Source: Falsirhodobacter deserti (GTDB taxonomy: Bacteria; Pseudomonadota; Alphaproteobacteria; Rhodobacterales; Rhodobacteraceae). From it: a stretch of DNA of 64,000 bases. Where the stretch lies: contig NZ_ML137218.1 of assembly GCF_004015795.1 (NCBI RefSeq), positions 2,142,710 through 2,206,709 of the forward strand. Reading direction: 5' to 3'. The notes beneath the pieces are model-generated. The model searched no databases. It saw only the letters and a list, made by a program, of their open reading frames with translations, and was not told where the DNA came from. Positions 53,881-62,974 of this stretch are shown in pieces (position 1 is the stretch's first letter; each line of letters opens with the position of its first letter). The position numbers were made by a program, and so were the translations under genes.

Positions 53881-56800
53881 CAAGCCTATGATTCGCAGGT
53901 TGAAGACCGCCATGCTGCGCACCCGCCGTTTTGCCGGACGGGTAGAGCGCATGGAGGGCCGACGCATCCACGGCTGGGTGTTCGATCGCAAGCAGCCGGA
54001 CGCGGCAGTGCCGCTTGTTCTTGAAATGGACGGCCGCGAAATCGGACGCGGTCTTGCCGACCTGCCCCGTCCCGACGTGCAGCAAGCCGGTCTTGGTCCT
54101 GAACGGTGCGGCTTCCAGTTCGATTTGCCTGCGGGCCTGCCGGATGGGCGGGCTCACCGCCTGATTGTCCGCCTGCCGACAGGTGCCACCCTTCGCGGGG
54201 CGACGCTGTCGATCCAGCCGGCAACCACTGCAACACATGGCACTGCCGCGCGCTTCAGCGACACGGGCCTGAAGGGTGCGGTTGAAAGGATCGGACCGAA
54301 CGACGTTTCCGGCTGGATTCTGGATCCGTCAAATGCGGACCGGGCTGTCGATCTGTGCCTGAAGGTAGACGGCAGCGTGCTTTTGACCGCTACGGCTCAA
54401 CTCGAACGGCGGGACGTCCTTGCGTCCGGCCATGCCCGTCTTGCATCAGGTTTCCGCTTTGATCTTCCAGATCTTCTGTTTGACGGCCACCCCCACCACG
54501 TCCAGATCATCGAGAACAGTTCCGGCGCCGTTCTTCCGGGCGGGGAGACACAGTTCACAGGCACTTCGGAAGGCGTCGCCTTCTTCCGCAGCGAGGCCGT
54601 TGCGATAGCCGGCTGGCTACGCCCCGCAGAGGCGGTCAGCGTTCAGTTCAACGATGAACCACCCGTCATCGCGGGTGTCACTGCGCCGGTGGCAGGGCTT
54701 GGCACGGATCGCGGCGGGTTCGAGGTTCCTGTGCCCGGACATCTGCTGGATGGGAACTGGCACAAGGCGCTGGTGCGCCACCCCGCCACCGGCCGATTGC
54801 TTGATGGCGGCGCGATCACGTTCCGCATGAAGGCCAGCGGCCGCCCGGCCTTGCGCGGGGCACGCCTTATCGGGGGGAGGTTCGAGGCCTCTGTCACCGA
54901 TCAGGCAGGACAACCCCTGCATCTTCGGGTCGGCATCCAGATCGACGGACGGCAATTGCCAGCCGTGGTTTCGAATGCAAGCCGCGCCACGCCCATCAGC
55001 GGCGAGCGGCGGGCCCAGAACCTGCTGACATTCGCCGTTCCGCCCAGTGCACGCGAACTAGCGCTTTGGAACGACGAAGCAGACGGGCAGTTGTTGGGCC
55101 GCTGGGTGGTGAACGACAACCGTCTTTGGCCAGCTGAGCAGCAGGCAGAGATCGCGGCCGAAATCTCGGAGCGAACCCTTCGGGATCCCGCAGTGATCCA
55201 GGGCGCGCAGGATGCTTTTGCACGCTTCATCGAAGGCGACGCACCGGGGTTCGACCCGCTTTGGTATGGGCTGACCTATCACCGCCGTACCGACATGGAC
55301 CAGGCCGAGGCACTTGCATCCTATGCTGCTGGTGCAAAGGCAGGCCAATCACCCTCCCCCTTCTTCGACGAGGGTGCTGCGCGACGCCTGTATCCTGCCG
55401 TGGAGCAAGCGGTCGATGCGGGGAAGCTTCCCTGTGCCTTCGCGCTTTATCTGCATCTGGGGCGTGGCCTGTCGCTTAATCCCTTGGGCAACACGAACCT
55501 GCGCCCGCTGCTGGATCGCGTGGCGCCTGCGTCACCTGACCCTGTGGCAGCCCTGCGTGATCTTGGCGATGTGACGCATGCAACTGCACATTTCGCCGAA
55601 GCCCCCCCGCTGGTGGCAGGGCTGCTACCGCCTGCCTCGGCGCAACGGGAAGCTTCGGAATGTGTCTTCACAGCATGGATGAACCGGCTTTCGATCACCG
55701 CCAGCCAGCGCGAAGCGCTGCACAGGGATGAAGAGGCTGCCCGCCTGAAGATTGAAAAAAGCCGGCTGGAGACGCGGCCCCTTGTCAGCATCATCATGCC
55801 GACCTTCAATCGCGCCCATACCATCGGCGACGCAATCCAAAGCGTACTGGACCAGACTTACGATCATTTCGAGCTTCTTATCTGTGATGACGCCAGCGAG
55901 GATAAGACCGCCGATGTCATCAAGCAGTTCGACGATTCCCGCGTCCGCTACATGCAGTTTGCCAAGTCGAACGGTGCGGGAACACGAAACAAGGGCCTGC
56001 GCTTTGCACGCGGTGAGGTGATCGCCTACCTGGACAGCGACAACCTGTGGAATCCACACTTTCTGGATGTGATGCTGCGGGCACTGCTGGCCCAGCCCGG
56101 AAACTCCATCGCCTATTGCGGCTATCTGGACACAGAAACGTTTGGCGCAAAGGTAACGCTTCAGGCGCTGTCACATCCGCCGTTCAACCCGATCGCGCTT
56201 TCAGCCCGGAACTTCATGGACCTGAACACGATCGTGCATCGTCGCCATGTATATGATTGGCTGGGTGGCTTCGATCCGGATCTTCCGCGCCTTCAGGACT
56301 GGGATCTGATGCTCCGCTACAGTTCTGTCTTCCGGCCGGTTTTCGTGGATCATACGCTGGTCTACTACCGCCGAAACGTCGCCTGGGGTCAGGTGACCCA
56401 TGTGTTCCTGAACTCTGGTGCGCAGAACAACGTGAATCGCAAGACGCAGGAGCGGCTTGAACACTCCCATGTGCGCCTGTCCATGGACTGGCCCGAACGG
56501 CGCAAGGTACAGGTCCTTGCAGCGCCGGATGGCGGAGCAAGCCTTCTTGCGCGGTCCCTCAACGGCCTTGCCGGCGCCTTCGCCGATATCGACCTGCATG
56601 TCCTGGAAGATACGCCCGAGGCGATGGCACGGCTCGGCTTCGATGCTGCGCTGGAAAACACCATGCATCCGGTGATCTGCATCGGATATTCGGTTCCTGC
56701 GGTGGATGCGCTTGCAAAGGCCCTGCCCGCGGCGGACATCTTCATTCTGGATATGGGCGATGCTGGCCTTGTTCTGCGCGATGTTCGCCAGTCGGCACAT

Positions 56801-57400
56801 GCCTGGCATCTTGGCGCCCTTCCGCTGGCCGAAGAGACCGCTGTGAAGATGGGCAGTCCCACGATCACGATCTTCCCTGCCGCCGAGGATCGCTACAAAC
56901 CGGCACGACTGGCCGCCGCCGCACGAGAGCATGATCTGGACATCATCGTGCCACCCGAAGGCATGGCTGGCGGGGACTGGTTAATCCTGCACGGGTCCGG
57001 CCTGACCGAACGGCTCTCCTTTGATCAGGGGTTGGCGGCATGCCTCAGCCGGACCCGTGTCCTTTCCTGTATCCCGGAAATGGAACGCCTGACGCCGGCC
57101 GAATTTTCCTTGGCCATGCATCTTCAGGCCCGTGGCGCGGCGATGGCCCTGACGCCTTCGCCATTGGCGGATCAATGGATAGGCACGCGCTGCGCCTATG
57201 CCCTTCCGGTTACCAATCCTGACTGGATCGCCGAGAAACTGGGGAAGCTCATGCTTTCGCCGGATCACGAACGGCTGGCCAAGGCAGCAACAACCGCCTG
57301 GCGCATCGCCTACCATCCCGAACTCACGCAAGAACGACTTGCCGTGGCCCTGCACGCGATCCTGCACGGGACCAACATGCCAGAGCTTTCACATGTCTGA
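53870..57400 (+). CDS. Large multidomain glycosyltransferase (GT2) with N-terminal repeated modules
   Basis: A 1176-residue protein. Residues about 24-116, 137-230 and 240-318 are three copies of a beta-type module with the pattern GWxxD, DG, R(P/R)DV, GFxFDLP and DGxxH. A GT2 catalytic domain starts near residue 636 (LVSIIMPTFNRAHTIGDAIQ, ICDDASEDKT, AYLDSDNLWNPHF, RLQDWDLMLRY). The remaining about 290 residues look like a Rossmann-type region that I cannot assign. The region 330-630 is mostly helical. It overlaps both the sulfotransferase before it and the glycosyltransferase after it, so all three are co-translated. Confidence 0.88.
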   Translation: MMNDKPMIRRLKTAMLRTRRFAGRVERMEGRRIHGWVFDRKQPDAAVPLVLEMDGREIGRGLADLPRPDVQQAGLGPERCGFQFDLPAGLPDGRAHRLIVRLPTGATLRGATLSIQPATTATHGTAARFSDTGLKGAVERIGPNDVSGWILDPSNADRAVDLCLKVDGSVLLTATAQLERRDVLASGHARLASGFRFDLPDLLFDGHPHHVQIIENSSGAVLPGGETQFTGTSEGVAFFRSEAVAIAGWLRPAEAVSVQFNDEPPVIAGVTAPVAGLGTDRGGFEVPVPGHLLDGNWHKALVRHPATGRLLDGGAITFRMKASGRPALRGARLIGGRFEASVTDQAGQPLHLRVGIQIDGRQLPAVVSNASRATPISGERRAQNLLTFAVPPSARELALWNDEADGQLLGRWVVNDNRLWPAEQQAEIAAEISERTLRDPAVIQGAQDAFARFIEGDAPGFDPLWYGLTYHRRTDMDQAEALASYAAGAKAGQSPSPFFDEGAARRLYPAVEQAVDAGKLPCAFALYLHLGRGLSLNPLGNTNLRPLLDRVAPASPDPVAALRDLGDVTHATAHFAEAPPLVAGLLPPASAQREASECVFTAWMNRLSITASQREALHRDEEAARLKIEKSRLETRPLVSIIMPTFNRAHTIGDAIQSVLDQTYDHFELLICDDASEDKTADVIKQFDDSRVRYMQFAKSNGAGTRNKGLRFARGEVIAYLDSDNLWNPHFLDVMLRALLAQPGNSIAYCGYLDTETFGAKVTLQALSHPPFNPIALSARNFMDLNTIVHRRHVYDWLGGFDPDLPRLQDWDLMLRYSSVFRPVFVDHTLVYYRRNVAWGQVTHVFLNSGAQNNVNRKTQERLEHSHVRLSMDWPERRKVQVLAAPDGGASLLARSLNGLAGAFADIDLHVLEDTPEAMARLGFDAALENTMHPVICIGYSVPAVDALAKALPAADIFILDMGDAGLVLRDVRQSAHAWHLGALPLAEETAVKMGSPTITIFPAAEDRYKPARLAAAAREHDLDIIVPPEGMAGGDWLILHGSGLTERLSFDQGLAACLSRTRVLSCIPEMERLTPAEFSLAMHLQARGAAMALTPSPLADQWIGTRCAYALPVTNPDWIAEKLGKLMLSPDHERLAKAATTAWRIAYHPELTQERLAVALHAILHGTNMPELSHV

Positions 57401-58781
57401 ACCCTGGATCGTGCCGATTGTGCATCGCGGCCTCGTCCTTGTTGAAAAGGGATCGGAAGACCTTCAGGTTTCCCTGAACGGAGTGGAAGTTCCGGGCACC
57501 GGCCCGCGCCGCAGCATCATCCCTCCGCCGCAGGCCTTCAAGCTTCGCACGGGAAAGAGCGAGGTCACCATCCGCCCCGGCGGATGGACAGGGCGGGTCA
57601 CGGCTGTCGTGGGGCGTCTTGTCTCCGGCCAGGCTCAAGATCTTCAGGACCCTGCGTCCGATGTTGCCGTTATCGCGTTTTCGGGCACGCAGATCATGGC
57701 CTTCGCGACAGCGCGCGCAGCCGATGACGGACGGTTTCTTCTGGTCCTGCCGGAAGAGGTTGAAACAGGCCCGCGCCGTGTCCTGCATCTTGGCATCGTG
57801 AACTCGGATTATCTTCTTGAAGGCGGCGTGATTGCCGTGGGGCAGCCAGAGGCACGTCCCCATGGTCACCGCCGTTCCTCCACCAGCCGCACCATCCGGA
57901 TCAAGATCGCCTGCCCCAATCTTAAGGAGGCACCTGCATGGGGCGATTACCATTTCGCCCGGTCACTTCAGACATCGCTGGAGGCATTGGGCCAAAGGGC
58001 AATCGTCGATACAGCCGATGCCTGGTATTCGCGCCGCGATGATGAGGATGTTGCCATCGTCCTGCGGGGGCGCGCGCGCTATAACGTGCAGCCGGGCAAG
58101 ATAAACATTCTTTGGCTGATCTCGCATCCTGACCGGGTGACGCCGGATGAATATGCCGACTATGACAAGGTGGCGGTTGCCTCGGACATATATGCGCAAA
58201 CCCTGCGCATGCAGCGTGTCGCCAATGTGGTGACGATGCATCAGGCAACGGATGTCCGGCTGTTCCGGTCCGACTTGTCGTTGCCGCGCAAACGAAGCTG
58301 CCTGTTCGTCGGCAACTCCCGCCGCGAATACCGCACCATGGTCCGCTGGTGCATCCAGCGCGACATTCCCCTGGATCTGTATGGCGGCGGGTGGGAAGGC
58401 ATTCTGGATCCGGCGATGGTTCAGGCAAGCACCATCGCGAATGTTGATCTGCCGCGGTTCTATGCCAGCCACCAAATCCTGCTGAACGATCACTGGGACA
58501 GCATGCGGAAAAACGGCTTCCTGTCGAACCGGCTGTTCGACGGAAGTGCGACCGGCACGCCGATCGTCACGGATGCCATCGCCGGTATTGCCGAAGTGTT
58601 CGGAGATACCATCCCGACCGCAGCCAGCGCAGAAAGCTTCGCTGCTCTGATAGAAGATGGCCTGACCCGCCCCGACATATGGCTTGAGCGGGCCGCTGAA
58701 GCACGACGCATTGTTCACGAAGCGCACAGCTTCGACCACCGCGCGGCAGAGCTTGTCGCCATGATCGAAGACTTGTCCTGA
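57393..58781 (+). CDS. CgeB-like glycosyltransferase with N-terminal beta domain
   Basis: A 462-residue protein. The first about 150 residues are beta-rich (SLNGVEVPGTGPRRSIIPPP ... GRFLLVLPEEVETGP) and unassigned. The C-terminal about 280 residues match the CgeB/glycosyl transferase group 1 pattern: INILWLISHPDRVTPDEYADYDKV, SCLFVGNSRREYRTMVRW and LNDHWDSMRKNGFLSNRLFDGSATGTPIVTD with the nucleotide-sugar-binding end of a GT-B fold. The start at 57393 overlaps the end of the previous gene by 8 bases. It converges with the next glycosyltransferase gene. Confidence 0.85.
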   Translation: MSEPWIVPIVHRGLVLVEKGSEDLQVSLNGVEVPGTGPRRSIIPPPQAFKLRTGKSEVTIRPGGWTGRVTAVVGRLVSGQAQDLQDPASDVAVIAFSGTQIMAFATARAADDGRFLLVLPEEVETGPRRVLHLGIVNSDYLLEGGVIAVGQPEARPHGHRRSSTSRTIRIKIACPNLKEAPAWGDYHFARSLQTSLEALGQRAIVDTADAWYSRRDDEDVAIVLRGRARYNVQPGKINILWLISHPDRVTPDEYADYDKVAVASDIYAQTLRMQRVANVVTMHQATDVRLFRSDLSLPRKRSCLFVGNSRREYRTMVRWCIQRDIPLDLYGGGWEGILDPAMVQASTIANVDLPRFYASHQILLNDHWDSMRKNGFLSNRLFDGSATGTPIVTDAIAGIAEVFGDTIPTAASAESFAALIEDGLTRPDIWLERAAEARRIVHEAHSFDHRAAELVAMIEDLS

Positions 58782-58820
58782 GACTGCGGGTGACCGGCCG
58801 GCGATACAGCCGCAGGAAGC

Positions 58821-61280
58821 TTAACCTCCTGCCTTCAACGGGATTGCGGCAAGCTTCTGCACGACCGCTCCGGCCAGATCCTCTTGACCGTGAAACGGGA
58901 CCGGGTATCCGTTCGGGGCGGCACGTACTGCCTCGCCTTGTGCGCCCAGATCAAAGCAAAGCACGGGAAGCCCGGTCGCCAGCGCCTCATGGGTCGTGAA
59001 CGAGAAGGTTTCGGGCCAGATCGACGGTATCAACCAGCATCCGATCCCGTACTTCTGCACCAGTGCGGGCAACGTCTGTATATCGTAGGCCCCGTTCACG
59101 ATCACGTGCGACGGCAGCGGGAAGGCAGGATCGAAGTCACCGATCACGACCAGCTTCCTGCCTTCAAGACGGCGACCCAATTCGACCACCACGGCCGCCC
59201 CCTTCTGGGCGCCGATATTTCCCAGAACTCCGACGGCGTTGCCGGCAGCAGGAATGGAAGCAGGCGTATGGCGCAGGCGGTGCGGCCGAACCTGAATACG
59301 CGCCGCCACATCGGGCCAGACTGCGGCCACATGCCGGCGGCTATCATCGGAAAAGACGGTGATCTCCGTACTCTCATGCGCAGCGGCATGCCATGCATCT
59401 TGCCATTCGCGCAGGCTCAGGGGCCGGTCGCCGCGCCGGCGGAAGATGTGCGCAGCATCCATGGACCCGGATACCTCGGCACCGCGATACATCCCATCCT
59501 CATCCAGCAGGCAATAGGAGGGGGAAAGCGGGAAGTAATCGTGAAACAGCAGATCCAGCCGGTCCTGGGGCCGCGCTGCCAGACGAAGAAGTACGGAGGG
59601 AAGCGTGGCGGGATCGAGATCCCCCACTCCGCAGCCATAAACCACGTGGCGGGCAGGCAGCGGATTCAGCAGGGAAAGCATCAGATTATCGTCATCGGTC
59701 ATACCGGCCGTTACAGCATCCGGCAGATGAACCTCCACCCGCCACCTGACGGCACCGCCAACGCGCAGCACGATTGCGGCGCCTGTCTTTTGCAGATCCT
59801 CTTTCAGGCGCGCTTGAAGATACATTTCGGCCCCGCCCCCAAGACTGTGGGCAAGATGAACCGGCACGGCGCCTGAAGCCCTTGCGCCGGCAAACCCGAT
59901 GGCCAGTGCCAGGCGGACCGTCCGCAGTGGATCGTCCTGAATGAATCGCTGCACCTCCAGATCGTATTTCGGGTATCGCTCGCTGACGATGCGGTTATTG
60001 GCCTGAACCAGCGCAAGCTTCGCATCGCTTCCGAAGCTTTCGCCCCCCCGATGTTCAACGAACAAGGACCCGATACCGATGTGGCGGCCGCCAAGGGCCC
60101 GCGTTTTCTGGCACCAGTCCACCTCTTCGCCATAGCCGCGGCCGAAAACGGGATCGAAGGCAGGAATACGGCGCAGAAAGTCCATCTGCATCGCCATGCA
60201 AAACCCCACGCCGGTTGGCGCCTCCACATCGGCGGCTTCGCCGAAGCGCTGTGCGACCTGGTCAAGGGCGTCCGCCTCTCCGGGCTGCAGCGGGGTGCGG
60301 GTGCAAATACGGGGCACCGAAAAAATTTCGGCGTCATTCGACATCGGGGTCACGGTTGCGACAGTCGGGTCCGCCAGTGGGCGCAAAAGGCGGCTTGTCC
60401 AGCCGGCGGGCACGAACGCGTCGGAGTTCAGCAGGATGACCGGCTCCCCCCGCTTCCGGGCAATCTCGAACGCCTTGTTGACGCTGCCGATAAAGCCGAG
60501 ATTTGCCTTGTTCTCCACCAGCTCCACGTTATCGCGCCCCGCGCACCAGTCGCGCAGAAACGGGCGGACCGAGGGATCGGATGAGCAATCCTCGACTATG
60601 ACAAGATGGAACGGCATGTCCGTGTGGCGGACGACCCGGTCCAGAACCTCGGGCAGAAGATCGAAGGCGTTGTAAACCGGCAGGATGATTGTCGGCGATG
60701 CAGGCAAGGCCGCAGGTGCGCCCGGCTGAAGCTGGCGTGCATCGAGCACATGCGCGGTGGGAAGATCATCCAGACCCAGCCGACGCTTGATGCGTGACCG
60801 TGCTGCCTGATCGCGGCCACGCTTCCATCGGGCCGCATCGGGAAGGCTTGCCCCTACGCGCATGGCGAAGGATGGAAGCAACCGAAGCTGCGCCGCGCGC
60901 CGTTGAACCAGCGAGGGTGCGGGAAGGGCCCATGCCATCGTCTGACCGCTCAGGCCATGAATCAGAAGCGCGGCGTCCAGATCTGGTGCAGTGGCAGTCA
61001 GGCTGAAGCCGATCGTATCGGGCAGATGCATCGCCTGGGCAACATCGCGGCGGGGCAGGTTCGGCCGCGTCGTCGCGCTGATCCCGTTGGCGGAAAGAAG
61101 CGATATCTGGTCGGCTGCAGTCCATCCTGTGACGGTGACAGACCCGCGGCTCCAGATGACCTGATCGACATGGCCGACAACTTTTCCACTGACATCGCGA
61201 AGATGCGGGCCGGGCAAGGCGATGGTCAGATGCCGCAAGGCGAAGCGTGCAAAGAGGCGGCGGGCTGTCTGCAGGATCAT
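58821..61280 (-). CDS. Two-domain glycosyltransferase (GT2 plus GT4-like)
   Basis: An 819-residue protein. Residues about 35-120 resemble the module repeated in the 1176-residue enzyme (TVTGW, ANG, RRDV, GFSL). A GT2 domain follows (SPTIILPVYNAFDLLPEVLDR near residue 196, VEDCSSDPSVRP, LLNSDAFVPAGW, FGRGYGEEVDWCQK). The C-terminal half is GT4-like (HLAHSLGGGAEMYLQ, GVLGNIGAQKGAAVVVELGRRL, PSIWPETFSFTTHEALATGLPVL). Such fusions make two linkages in one chain. The ATG at 61280 has CGGA seven bases before it; an upstream in-frame extension would run into the tRNA and is rejected. Confidence 0.88.
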   Translation of the reverse strand: MILQTARRLFARFALRHLTIALPGPHLRDVSGKVVGHVDQVIWSRGSVTVTGWTAADQISLLSANGISATTRPNLPRRDVAQAMHLPDTIGFSLTATAPDLDAALLIHGLSGQTMAWALPAPSLVQRRAAQLRLLPSFAMRVGASLPDAARWKRGRDQAARSRIKRRLGLDDLPTAHVLDARQLQPGAPAALPASPTIILPVYNAFDLLPEVLDRVVRHTDMPFHLVIVEDCSSDPSVRPFLRDWCAGRDNVELVENKANLGFIGSVNKAFEIARKRGEPVILLNSDAFVPAGWTSRLLRPLADPTVATVTPMSNDAEIFSVPRICTRTPLQPGEADALDQVAQRFGEAADVEAPTGVGFCMAMQMDFLRRIPAFDPVFGRGYGEEVDWCQKTRALGGRHIGIGSLFVEHRGGESFGSDAKLALVQANNRIVSERYPKYDLEVQRFIQDDPLRTVRLALAIGFAGARASGAVPVHLAHSLGGGAEMYLQARLKEDLQKTGAAIVLRVGGAVRWRVEVHLPDAVTAGMTDDDNLMLSLLNPLPARHVVYGCGVGDLDPATLPSVLLRLAARPQDRLDLLFHDYFPLSPSYCLLDEDGMYRGAEVSGSMDAAHIFRRRGDRPLSLREWQDAWHAAAHESTEITVFSDDSRRHVAAVWPDVAARIQVRPHRLRHTPASIPAAGNAVGVLGNIGAQKGAAVVVELGRRLEGRKLVVIGDFDPAFPLPSHVIVNGAYDIQTLPALVQKYGIGCWLIPSIWPETFSFTTHEALATGLPVLCFDLGAQGEAVRAAPNGYPVPFHGQEDLAGAVVQKLAAIPLKAGG

Positions 61281-61394
61281 CACACTTCCGACGGCTGATA
61301 TCAGCATCGTCTGTAAAGAAGGTGGTTCAGACTGTCCATTGGCCGGAGGCTGGTCTTGAGACCGGCATGGGAGCCAAATAAGGCGGATGGTAAA

Positions 61395-61470
61395 TGGTGC
61401 CGCTGAAGGGACTCGAACCCCCGACCCCATCATTACGAATGACGTGCTCTACCAGCTGAGCTACAGCGGC
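61395..61470 (-). tRNA. tRNA-Thr (anticodon CGT)
   Basis: A 76-base cloverleaf on the minus strand beginning GCCGCTG and ending CAGCGGCACCA, with the CCA end encoded. The D-arm contains AGCTGGTAGA, the anticodon loop is TTCGTAA (anticodon CGT, reading ACG codons) on a CGTCA/TGATG stem, and the T-arm contains GGTTCGAGTCC. It is intact and lies at the boundary between the capsule locus and hemY. Confidence 0.97.
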
Positions 61471-61513
61471 CTGGTGGCGGGGCTTTAGCATCCCCGCGAC
61501 CGGTCGTGAAGCC

Positions 61514-62974
61514 CTAATCTGCGGGTTTTTCCGCTGGCGGGGGATTTTCGTCTTCCGCATGCTCGGGCGCGGGGTTGACGATGCGGGGTTCAGGCCCCGG
61601 CGCGCCGACGATCAGGGGCAGAAGTTCGGTCCCGGTTGCCGAAGGGCCGGCAGTGTCAGCGGGTTCACGCCATGTCAGGGTGTCGAACCCACCGCACTGT
61701 TCGCAGACAGGGGTCCATTGTGCGTGAACGACCTGACACTTGTCACAGCACCATTGAGGACCGCGCGGCGCGGTCAGCGCCCGTGTAAGCCAGCCGCGCA
61801 CCACTGCGTCATCGGCCCCCTCCCCACGTTCGATTGCCGCCATGATGGTCAGGACACGAACGGTGGGATGTTCCTGGGGCAGCTTGCCGATGGCGCGCCG
61901 GGCTTCGGGAAAATCTTCGGCGGCGATGGCAAGTTCGGCCTTCAGCATCATTGCTTCGGGGTGATCGGCATGCACATCCGTCAGCGGGGTGAAGCGCCTC
62001 AGGCGCTGCTGCGGGGACTCATCGGGGTCGATTTCGGCAAAGACGGCGGCCAGATCGGGATGCGGCTGCACCTCCCAGGCCTTGCGAAGGATGCGCGCAG
62101 CGTGGCGCTGGTTGCCCTGCGCAATATAGCTGCGGGCGGCCAGCACCGCTGCGGGGATCAGGTCGGGCGACAGCTTGTTCGCCTCGATGGCAGCTTCCCG
62201 CGCCTCGATGGAGGCACCGTCCTGCATGACCGTTCTTGCCTGCTGCAGCGCCAGAACAGCATCGCGGCGCTGGAAGACCGCCTTGGGAAGGGAGCCTGTC
62301 TTGCGCTTGGATTCCAGCGTGGCACGTGCGCCTTTCCAATCGGCGGATTCTGCCTGAAGCTTCAGCAGGATGTCCTGTGTTTCGGGATGCTTCGGCTTCA
62401 GGGCAAAGGCTTTTTCGGCCAGTCGCAGCGCAGTGTTGGTATCGCCTTCCTCAAGCTTCTGGCGCAAAAGGCCGCGGATGCCCACAAAGCGGGTGCGATC
62501 CTGTTGCAGCAGCGCCTTGTACGCATCCTCGGCACGCTGACGATCCCCGGCCTGCTCGGCGCTCTGGGCAAGAAGCAGGGTGGTCAGCGCAGGCTCGTCC
62601 AGCAGGCGATGGGCAGTCTCGGCGCGGCTCAGTGCCAGCTTCGGCTCCCCCGAGGCGAGGGCCAGAAGCGCGTCGGACACCGCCTCGCGCCCCTTGCGGA
62701 TGTTGCGGCGGCGGAAATGGCGGCTGAGTGCGGTTTCATCGCCGTTCAGGAAGCGCAGGAACGCCAGAAGAAAAGCGCCAAGGTGCAGCACCAGCCACAG
62801 CACAAGGATCAGCAGGAAAACGGCGATCAGAACCTGAACCGGGCCCAGCGTGAATTCCCATCCCGAAACGGCCACGCGCATGCCGGCGTCGTTTTCCAGC
62901 ATCCAGCTTGCCGTCAGTCCAAGGACGGCGACGACGCCGATGAAAAGAAGGATCTTGATCAGGGACCACAGCAT
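61514..62974 (-). CDS. hemY: HemY-family tetratricopeptide protein with C-terminal zinc ribbon
   Basis: A 486-residue inner-membrane protein. Two hydrophobic helices at residues about 5-25 and 45-75 are followed by TPR-like helical repeats (ALASGEPKLALSRAETAHRLL, LRQKLEEGDTNTALRLAEKAF, AARSYIAQGNQRHAARILRKAWEV). A C-terminal ribbon has Cys410-x2-Cys413 and Cys424-x2-Cys427 (with WTP between), then an acidic Pro-rich tail. HemY of this family is not the Bacillus protoporphyrinogen oxidase; its role in heme synthesis is unclear. The ATG abuts the mitofilin stop, and tRNA-Thr follows 43 bases later. Confidence 0.88.
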   Translation of the reverse strand: MLWSLIKILLFIGVVAVLGLTASWMLENDAGMRVAVSGWEFTLGPVQVLIAVFLLILVLWLVLHLGAFLLAFLRFLNGDETALSRHFRRRNIRKGREAVSDALLALASGEPKLALSRAETAHRLLDEPALTTLLLAQSAEQAGDRQRAEDAYKALLQQDRTRFVGIRGLLRQKLEEGDTNTALRLAEKAFALKPKHPETQDILLKLQAESADWKGARATLESKRKTGSLPKAVFQRRDAVLALQQARTVMQDGASIEAREAAIEANKLSPDLIPAAVLAARSYIAQGNQRHAARILRKAWEVQPHPDLAAVFAEIDPDESPQQRLRRFTPLTDVHADHPEAMMLKAELAIAAEDFPEARRAIGKLPQEHPTVRVLTIMAAIERGEGADDAVVRGWLTRALTAPRGPQWCCDKCQVVHAQWTPVCEQCGGFDTLTWREPADTAGPSATGTELLPLIVGAPGPEPRIVNPAPEHAEDENPPPAEKPAD

